Source: an archaeon UBA583 (GTDB taxonomy: Archaea; Nanobdellota; Nanobdellia; Woesearchaeales; UBA583). Taken from it: a stretch of DNA of 9,780 nt. Position 1 is the stretch's first letter; every line of letters starts with the position of its first letter. Location of the stretch: contig DAXK01000034.1 in assembly GCA_002506365.1 (NCBI GenBank), positions 1-9,780 on the forward strand. The letters run 5' to 3'. A model generated the notes under the pieces. That model was not told the DNA's origin and did not search any database. It saw only the letters and a program-made list of their open reading frames with translations. Position numbers and translations under genes: made by a program. Positions 5,512 to 9,780 of the stretch are shown piece after piece.

Positions 5512-6035
5512 GTGAGTTTATTATTTGGTTTACAGGATTATCTGGTAGTGGAAAATCTACATTAGGTGAAAATTTAAAATTAAAATTAGATGAGTTAAAT
5601 AAAAATAATTTTATTTTGGATGGAGATAATGTTAGAAAAGGTTTATGTTCTGATTTAGGTTTTTCTGATGAATGTAGAGTTGAAAATATTAGAAGAATTT
5701 CTGAGGTTGCAAAGTTATTTGTAGATTCTGGTCAGATTACTATTTGTTCTTTTATTTCACCATTTAGAACTGAGCGAGAGTTTGCTAGAAGTTTAGTTGA
5801 TGAAGATAAGTTTATTGAGGTATTTGTTAATTGTCCTCTTAAAGAATGTGAAATTAGAGATGTTAAAGGATTGTATAAAAAAGCACGAAGTGGAGAAATT
5901 AAAAAATTTACAGGAATTGATTCAGAGTATCAAGTTCCAGAAAATCCAGAGATTGAAATTAAAACAGATGAATTAACAATTAATGAAAGTGTTGATTTAA
6001 TTTTAGATTATTTGAAAAAAGGAGGTTTATTATAA
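5508..6035 (+). CDS. cysC: Adenylylsulfate (APS) kinase
   Basis: APS kinase phosphorylates adenosine 5'-phosphosulfate at the 3' position with ATP, giving PAPS, the universal sulfate donor for sulfotransferases. The 175-residue length is typical for a single-domain cytoplasmic enzyme. Visible motifs are the P-loop GLSGSGKST (10-18), the APS-binding LDGDNVRKGL (37-46), DLGFS followed by RVENIRRISEVAKLF (57-71), SFISPFR (81-87; Ser84 matches the serine of the E. coli phosphoenzyme), and the signature KGLYKKARSGEIKKFTGID (120-138) followed by a PENPEI segment. All key residues are intact. The start codon overlaps the stop of the preceding ASST-like gene (ATGA), and sat follows one base after its stop. 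No sulfate reduction gene is nearby, so the PAPS is probably used for sulfation rather than cysteine synthesis; that is inference from context. Confidence 0.95.
   Translation: MSEFIIWFTGLSGSGKSTLGENLKLKLDELNKNNFILDGDNVRKGLCSDLGFSDECRVENIRRISEVAKLFVDSGQITICSFISPFRTEREFARSLVDEDKFIEVFVNCPLKECEIRDVKGLYKKARSGEIKKFTGIDSEYQVPENPEIEIKTDELTINESVDLILDYLKKGGLL
6021..6025 (+). promoter_or_regulatory. Ribosome binding site of sat
   Basis: GGAGG within AAAAAAGGAGG lies 11 nt before the ATG at 6037, inside the end of cysC. It decides the start and is the strongest Shine-Dalgarno match in the operon. Confidence 0.7.
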
Positions 6036-6036
6036 A

Positions 6037-7170
6037 ATGATTAAACCACATGGAGGCGAATTAATTAATAGATATTTCGATAAATCTGAATTTGATTTAG
6101 AATTTGAAAATTTAAATTCTATAAAAATTAATTCATCAATATTATGTGATTGTGAAATGATTGCAAATGGAGGATTTTCACCATTAAAAGGATTTATGAA
6201 TAAATCTGAAATTGAAAATGTTTGTGAAAATTTAAAGTTAAATAATAATTTAATTTGGGCAATTCCAGTATTTTTACCAGTTTTAAAGTCTCAAAATTTT
6301 AAAGTTGGAGAGTATGTGAAATTAATTAATGAAGATGAAAAAGTTATTGGATTAGTTAAAATTGATGAAAATTTTGAATTAGATTTAGATTATTTATGTG
6401 AACATATTTTTGGAACAAATGATTTAAATCATCCAGGAGTTAAGGTTGTTAAAAGTTATAGTGGAAATTTTGTTAGTGGAGATATTTTTATTTTTGAAAA
6501 GTTAATTATTAATTCAGTTGATTGTAAATACCAATTAAGTCCAAAACAAGTTAGAGATAAATTTATTGAAAGTGGAGTTGATACTGTAGTTGCTTTTCAA
6601 ACTAGAAATCCGATTCATAGAGCCCATGAATATATTATTAAAACTGCGATGGAACCTTATGATGCTTGTTTAATTCATCCATTAATTGGAACTACAAAAT
6701 CTGATGATATTAAAGAAGATGTTAGAATGGATTGTTATAAAGTTTTAATTGATAATTATTTTAAAACAGATAATACATTTTTATCAACTTTATCTAATGC
6801 TATGAGATATGCTGGACCTAAAGAAGCGATATTACATTTAATTATTAGACAAAATTATGGATGTTCACATATGATTATTGGACGTGATCACGCAGGAGTT
6901 GGAGATTATTATGGGACTTATCAAGCTCAAGAGTTAGTTAGAGAATATATTGATGAGTTAGAGATTAAACCTATATTTTTTGAACATGCATTTTATTGTA
7001 AAGTTTGTAAAAATGTGGCAACAAGTAAAACTTGCCCACATACTGGAGAAAATTTATTACATTTGAGTGGAACAAAAGTTCGAGAAATGTTAAGTTGTTC
7101 TATTAAACCACCAAAAGAATTTTCAAGAGATGAGGTTGCTGAAATTTTAATTAATAGTTATAAAAAATAA
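6037..7170 (+). CDS. sat: Sulfate adenylyltransferase (ATP sulfurylase), homomeric type
   Basis: ATP sulfurylase forms APS and pyrophosphate from ATP and sulfate, the first step of sulfate activation. The 377-residue protein is a complete Sat of the bacterial/archaeal homomeric type, not CysD/CysN. It starts with IKPHGGELINRYF, typical for Sat. The catalytic QTRNPIHRAHE begins at Gln188, GRDHAG spans 282-287, and the late SGTKVREML motif is present. Cys321, Cys324, Cys333 and nearby His335 form a zinc-binding cluster as in Sat proteins from Thermus and many archaea. No kinase domain is fused; the adjacent cysC supplies it. Although Sat can also run in reverse in dissimilatory sulfur oxidation, there is no aprAB or dsr gene here and the cysC partner points to PAPS production. 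As last gene of the operon it is followed by a U-rich palindrome. Confidence 0.96.
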   Translation: MIKPHGGELINRYFDKSEFDLEFENLNSIKINSSILCDCEMIANGGFSPLKGFMNKSEIENVCENLKLNNNLIWAIPVFLPVLKSQNFKVGEYVKLINEDEKVIGLVKIDENFELDLDYLCEHIFGTNDLNHPGVKVVKSYSGNFVSGDIFIFEKLIINSVDCKYQLSPKQVRDKFIESGVDTVVAFQTRNPIHRAHEYIIKTAMEPYDACLIHPLIGTTKSDDIKEDVRMDCYKVLIDNYFKTDNTFLSTLSNAMRYAGPKEAILHLIIRQNYGCSHMIIGRDHAGVGDYYGTYQAQELVREYIDELEIKPIFFEHAFYCKVCKNVATSKTCPHTGENLLHLSGTKVREMLSCSIKPPKEFSRDEVAEILINSYKK

Positions 7171-7189
7171 TTTTGTTTATTTTAAAATT

Positions 7190-7209
7190 TTATTTTTTTA
7201 AAAAAATAA
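7190..7209 (+). terminator. Palindromic U-rich terminator after sat
   Basis: TTATTTTTTTAAAAAAATAA is a perfect 20-base palindrome 20 bases after the sat stop codon. It provides a run of seven T on either strand, so it could stop transcripts arriving from sat and from the 5S rRNA side. Confidence 0.55.
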
Positions 7210-7313
7210 TCAAGTAATAAATTTGATTAAAATATAAATATTATTTCGAGATAAAGTATTTTGTTTGTAAATAGAATAATTTTCACAATTTGAAATTTGT
7301 TAATTAGAATTGG

Positions 7314-7380
7314 TTTAATCACATTGATTAAAATAAAGAAATCAAAGATTTCTAGTCCTTGATGAAAACAATGTTTTCAT
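7314..7380 (-). repeat. Three tandem perfect hairpins 3' of the 5S rRNA
   Basis: Three perfect stems, each with a three-base loop, follow each other: 7362-7380 (8 bp, ATGAAAAC/GTTTTCAT), 7337-7353 (7 bp, AGAAATC/GATTTCT) and 7314-7332 (8 bp, TTTAATCA/TGATTAAA). Spacers are 8 and 4 bases. They begin within a few bases of the 5S 3' end. They may serve in 3' processing or termination, or be part of a separate small RNA. Confidence 0.6.
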
Positions 7381-7382
7381 AA

Positions 7383-7497
7383 AGTGAAGGCCACCGAACG
7401 TTTTCCGTTAAATAACAGTACTCCAAATGGCTAACTAGGCTTAACTTCTGTGTTCGAGATGAGAACAGGTGTAACCCAAAGCTATATGAACCTTCTA
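7383..7497 (-). rRNA. rrf: 5S ribosomal RNA
   Basis: The minus strand carries the conserved 5S core ATCTCGAACACAGAAGTTAA (7441-7460) with the upstream GGGTTACACCTGTTCTC segment and the downstream GGAGTACTG (7416-7424), the latter an archaeal-looking helix IV/loop E element. The ends pair as GAAGG (7491-7495) with CCTTC (7386-7390), the terminal helix I. The length of about 115 nt fits 5S rRNA; ends are accurate to a few bases. No 16S or 23S gene is next to it, so it is an unlinked 5S gene, a common arrangement in small archaeal genomes. It has its own TATA-like site at the expected distance, and the HD-domain gene lies upstream on the same strand. Confidence 0.93.
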
Positions 7498-7517
7498 GTA
7501 ATAATACTTGCTTACCC

Positions 7518-7525
7518 TTTAAAAA
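7518..7525 (-). promoter_or_regulatory. TATA-like promoter of the 5S rRNA gene
   Basis: On the minus strand TTTTTAAA, preceded by AAAACC as a BRE-like sequence, is centred 25-26 nt before the 5S 5' end. This fits a primary transcript that begins at the mature end. The same bases can form a small CCTTT/AAAGG hairpin, so a processing role is the alternative. Confidence 0.4.
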
Positions 7526-7566
7526 GGTTTTGAGTGAAAGAGTTTTAATTCACATAACAGTATATC

Positions 7567-7580
7567 AAAAAATTAAAAAA
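7567..7580 (-). terminator. U-rich terminator of the HD-domain gene
   Basis: On the minus strand, starting 10 bases after the stop codon, the sequence reads TTTTTTAATTTTTT, two runs of six T typical of archaeal termination. It separates the HD gene from the 5S gene. Confidence 0.45.
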
Positions 7581-7590
7581 TAGTTAAAAG

Positions 7591-8724
7591 TTAAATTTTA
7601 AGTCCTTTTGGATAAATTACAAAATCAACAGACCAATTTTGAGTCTTGTAAAATTTAATTAATTCAGATAATTTTTCAATATTTACTAATTTTCCTTCAA
7701 TTTCAACATGAATTGGAGTTTGAATAATTGTAATTGGAATAGATACTTCTTTGTAATGATAGTCTAAATCTAATCCTGCTTTTTTAATTGAGGATTTGAT
7801 TTTTGTTTTACTAACTTTGTGGTGAGTTAAATTTTTAACATTAAATTTTTCTCTACCTGTAAACATTTTACAAAATTTAGAAAGTAATTTATCTTTGTGG
7901 TCACACCATTCAAAAACATTTGCCATAACAACTACATCATTTAAAGCTAAAAAATTTTTATCTGTATTTGTTCCATTAAAAAATGGTCTTAAGTTTTTAT
8001 TCATTTCAACTTCAATATTATTATTTAATAATTCTCTTACTCTTTTGAAAATATTTTCTAATACAAAGTCTCTTTCAATTGGAGTTTTATGTAAGTATAC
8101 AGTTTTAAATAAATTAACTCTTTGCGTAATTAAGTCTTCGACAGAACTGATTGCACTTGGTTTAATTACTAATTTATTATCTTTTACATACATATGTTGA
8201 ATAATAAAATCAACTTCAGCTACACCATAACTAACTCCACTAAAATGAGAGTCTCTTGCCATATAATCTAATTTATCCATATCAATTGTTGATGTAATTA
8301 ATTGCCAGAAAGGAGTTTTTTTTTGTAAAATGTCAACAACTTCATTATAACCTTTTTTTCGTAAAATTTTATGAGTCATTTCTTCATGATCAAAGTCTGG
8401 AAAAATATGTTCCCATATGTGAGAAAATGGACCATGTCCTAAATCGTGTAATAATCCAGCTAACATTAAGTTTTCTTTATCTTTTTTATCTACAACATTT
8501 AATTTGTTTGATAAAACTTTTCGCATTAAATGATAAACTCCAATTGAGTGTGTAAATCTTGAATGGGATGCACTTGGATATACTGAATCTGAAAATGAAG
8601 TTTGTTTGATGTATCTTAATCTTTGAAATTCTTTTGAATCTAAAATATTTTTGTGTTTGTATTTTACAAGAATTTGTTTGTATAATGGATCTTTAATAAT
8701 TATATCTTGTTTATTTTCTACCAT
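7591..8724 (-). CDS. HD-domain phosphohydrolase, SAMHD1/COG1078-like
   Basis: This 377-residue protein is an HD-superfamily phosphohydrolase of the COG1078 group, related to SAMHD1 and bacterial dGTPases. The N-terminal half has the full metal-binding set: His59 in HSRFTHSIGVYHL, His93-Asp94 in LLHDLGHGPFSH and Asp150 in DMDKLDYMARDS, matching His167, His206/Asp207 and Asp311 of SAMHD1. Relatives cleave dNTPs to nucleosides and triphosphate; the real substrate is not readable from the sequence. The PSASHSRFTHSIG and YMARDSHFSGVSYG segments are also typical of the group. The C-terminal 150 residues are less conserved and Lys-rich. No signal peptide or membrane segment is present, so it is cytoplasmic. 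The start is supported by a TATA box about 26 nt upstream. Neighbours on the same strand are the aldolase upstream and 5S downstream, each with its own promoter, so there is no clear functional link. Confidence 0.88.
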   Translation of the reverse strand: MVENKQDIIIKDPLYKQILVKYKHKNILDSKEFQRLRYIKQTSFSDSVYPSASHSRFTHSIGVYHLMRKVLSNKLNVVDKKDKENLMLAGLLHDLGHGPFSHIWEHIFPDFDHEEMTHKILRKKGYNEVVDILQKKTPFWQLITSTIDMDKLDYMARDSHFSGVSYGVAEVDFIIQHMYVKDNKLVIKPSAISSVEDLITQRVNLFKTVYLHKTPIERDFVLENIFKRVRELLNNNIEVEMNKNLRPFFNGTNTDKNFLALNDVVVMANVFEWCDHKDKLLSKFCKMFTGREKFNVKNLTHHKVSKTKIKSSIKKAGLDLDYHYKEVSIPITIIQTPIHVEIEGKLVNIEKLSELIKFYKTQNWSVDFVIYPKGLKI

Positions 8725-8745
8725 AGTATATAAAATATTTTTATT

Positions 8746-8753
8746 TATTTAAA
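8746..8753 (-). promoter_or_regulatory. TATA box of the HD-domain gene
   Basis: On the minus strand TTTAAATA is centred 25-26 nt upstream of the ATG at 8724, predicting a leaderless transcript. No Shine-Dalgarno motif is seen. Confidence 0.5.
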
Positions 8754-8826
8754 GAATTGTTGTTATTTTAGAATTATTTTAAAACTATTTTTGACCTATT
8801 TTAATTATATTTTTATAAAATTGAAA

Positions 8827-8890
8827 AATTAATTAATTAATTTGATTATATAAATTTATTATATAATAATATATTATTACATAATATTAT
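8827..8890. repeat. A/T-only palindromes between the aldolase and HD genes
   Basis: AATTAATTAATTAATT (8827-8842), TAATAATATATTATTA (8864-8879) and ATAATATTAT (8881-8890) are perfect palindromes in almost pure A/T sequence just after the aldolase stop codon. They may contribute to transcript 3'-end formation. With such base composition part of this is expected by chance. Confidence 0.4.
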
Positions 8891-8897
8891 TATTTAA

Positions 8898-9713
8898 TTA
8901 CTCACCTAATCTTTTTAGAGCAGTGTATACATCTTTATTATCGATTTGAATATCTCTAATTGCTTTAATTACACTTAATGGATCTTCGTGTTGCCAAATA
9001 TTTCTTCCAATTGCAAATCCTTGAGCACCACAGTTATTAACTGTTTCAACTGTTTGTAAAAATTCTTTTGTAGAATTTGTTTTTGGTCCTCCAGACATTA
9101 CAACTTTTGATTTTCCAGCCATTCTAATTTGTTCTTTAAAATCATCAGTGTTCCCATTAAAAGGCATCTTTAAAATATCAGCACCTAATTCTTGACCTAA
9201 TCTTGCACCATATGCTAAATTTTCACCAGAGTTTGGATTTTTAACTTTTTTACCTCTTGGGTAAATCCAAGATGCAACAGGTAATCCAAAGTCGTGAGCT
9301 TCTTCTTGAATATCTCTGAATTCTTCCATAATTTCTTTTTGATATGCTGAACCTACAAAATTTGTAAATCCAATTGCTTTAGCTCCAATGTCAACTGCTT
9401 TTCTTACTGAACAATTTACTGCAGGATGAGGATCTCCTTCTGGACCTAGTTCAGATTTAGGATTTACTTTTCCATTTACTTTTAACATAATATTTGTTTT
9501 ATAGGATTCCCCATACATTTCTGCTAAACCTTTTTGACAAATAAAAGCATCAACATTTCCTTTTTCAGCAATTCCAAAAATATAATCTGGGTTTGCAGTT
9601 TCACCATCTAGTTCATATGGTCCATGTTCAAAACCTTGGTCTTGTGCTAAAAATAAGGATTTATTACTTGTTTCTAAACTTTTTAAAGCTTTTTCAATTC
9701 TTTTGTAACTCAT
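8898..9713 (-). CDS. Fructose-bisphosphate aldolase, archaeal class I (DhnA/COG1830) type
   Basis: Archaeal-type class I aldolase interconverts fructose 1,6-bisphosphate with dihydroxyacetone phosphate and glyceraldehyde 3-phosphate through a Schiff base in a TIM barrel, in glycolysis and gluconeogenesis. The 271-residue length fits the family. Motifs are LFLAQDQGFEHGP near residues 20-32, ASWIYPRGKKV with the family's YPRG, GADILKMPFNGN carrying the Schiff-base Lys182, SGGPKTN, and the phosphate-binding GFAIGRNIWQ close to the C terminus. All key positions are intact. Related DhnA proteins include the ADH synthase (aroA') enzymes of some archaea, which share the fold; the aldolase assignment is preferred but not proven. 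A TATA box 26-27 nt upstream supports the ATG at 9713 and a leaderless mRNA. The gene is monocistronic by spacing. Confidence 0.9.
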   Translation of the reverse strand: MSYKRIEKALKSLETSNKSLFLAQDQGFEHGPYELDGETANPDYIFGIAEKGNVDAFICQKGLAEMYGESYKTNIMLKVNGKVNPKSELGPEGDPHPAVNCSVRKAVDIGAKAIGFTNFVGSAYQKEIMEEFRDIQEEAHDFGLPVASWIYPRGKKVKNPNSGENLAYGARLGQELGADILKMPFNGNTDDFKEQIRMAGKSKVVMSGGPKTNSTKEFLQTVETVNNCGAQGFAIGRNIWQHEDPLSVIKAIRDIQIDNKDVYTALKRLGE

Positions 9714-9735
9714 ATTTAAGTTTAGAATTTTTAGA

Positions 9736-9743
9736 TTATAAAA
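9736..9743 (-). promoter_or_regulatory. TATA box of the aldolase gene
   Basis: On the minus strand TTTTATAA, preceded by an A-rich BRE-like stretch, is centred 26-27 nt before the ATG at 9713, so the mRNA should be leaderless. Confidence 0.6.
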
Positions 9744-9780
9744 TATTTTTATCTTTTATCAGGGATTAATAATTATAAAT

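Larger units (their letters stand above)
3009..7170 (+). other. Four-gene sulfate activation / sulfotransfer operon
   Basis: Two ASST-like genes, APS kinase and ATP sulfurylase lie on one strand with gaps of 1, -4 and 1 nt. One promoter is visible before the first gene and one U-rich palindromic terminator after the last. Each internal gene has a GAGG or GGAGG site 9-12 nt before its ATG. The arrangement implies a single mRNA and matched expression of PAPS synthesis and the putative sulfotransferases. Confidence 0.8.

Noticed and set aside
6037..7170. Sat as part of dissimilatory sulfur metabolism
   Set aside because: No aprAB, dsr or related genes are present, and tight coupling with cysC points to PAPS production.
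7314..7380. CRISPR array
   Set aside because: The three hairpins differ in sequence and have no repeat-spacer periodicity; there are no cas genes.
7895..8200. Open frame of 101 codons on the plus strand
   Set aside because: It is antisense to the conserved HD-domain gene, with no promoter or ribosome binding site; its composition reflects the complement.
8827..8890. Replication origin from A/T palindromes
   Set aside because: No repeated origin-recognition boxes or neighbouring cdc6/orc gene; A/T palindromes are expected at this base composition.

Overview
The window is strongly A+T-rich and reads as archaeal, most likely a small-genome DPANN-type lineage (Pacearchaeota/Woesearchaeota-like; the lineage is inferred). 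The evidence is an archaeal DhnA-type class I fructose-bisphosphate aldolase, a GatB with archaeal-style motifs, and a 5S rRNA with archaeal-looking sequence. In addition, five protein genes and the 5S gene each have a TATA-like element about 26 nt upstream of the start codon or RNA 5' end, which is the spacing expected for leaderless archaeal transcripts. Genes inside the one clear operon carry GAGG/GGAGG Shine-Dalgarno sites instead.

Layout from left to right: (1) rlmH (minus), a 23S rRNA pseudouridine methyltransferase, diverges from gatB (plus), the amidotransferase subunit B used for Gln-tRNA/Asn-tRNA formation; a 342-base gap between them holds a T-rich imperfect repeat, a hairpin upstream of rlmH and the gatB promoter. 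(2) A short gap dense in perfect hairpins is followed by an unrecognised acidic 114-residue protein. (3) A tight four-gene plus-strand operon (3009-7170) encodes a membrane-anchored arylsulfotransferase-like beta-propeller protein, a soluble paralogue of it, APS kinase (cysC) and ATP sulfurylase (sat). (4) On the minus strand follow an isolated 5S rRNA gene with three tandem hairpins 3' of it, an HD-domain phosphohydrolase of the SAMHD1/COG1078 type, and the aldolase.

The centrepiece is region 3. ATP sulfurylase and APS kinase make PAPS, the activated sulfate donor, from sulfate and two ATP. No sulfate-reduction gene is present in the operon. The genes are translationally coupled (gaps of 1, -4 and 1 nt) to two ASST-like proteins that keep the family's His/Asn/Arg/His residues. 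ASST enzymes studied so far use phenolic sulfate esters, not PAPS, so an operon joining PAPS synthesis directly to two ASST paralogues, one predicted outside the membrane and one in the cytoplasm, suggests a dedicated sulfation pathway for cell-surface or secreted molecules. The transfer chemistry, the acceptor and the relay idea are inference. The membrane copy also carries an N-terminal YIDPGTG membrane module, an unusual fusion.
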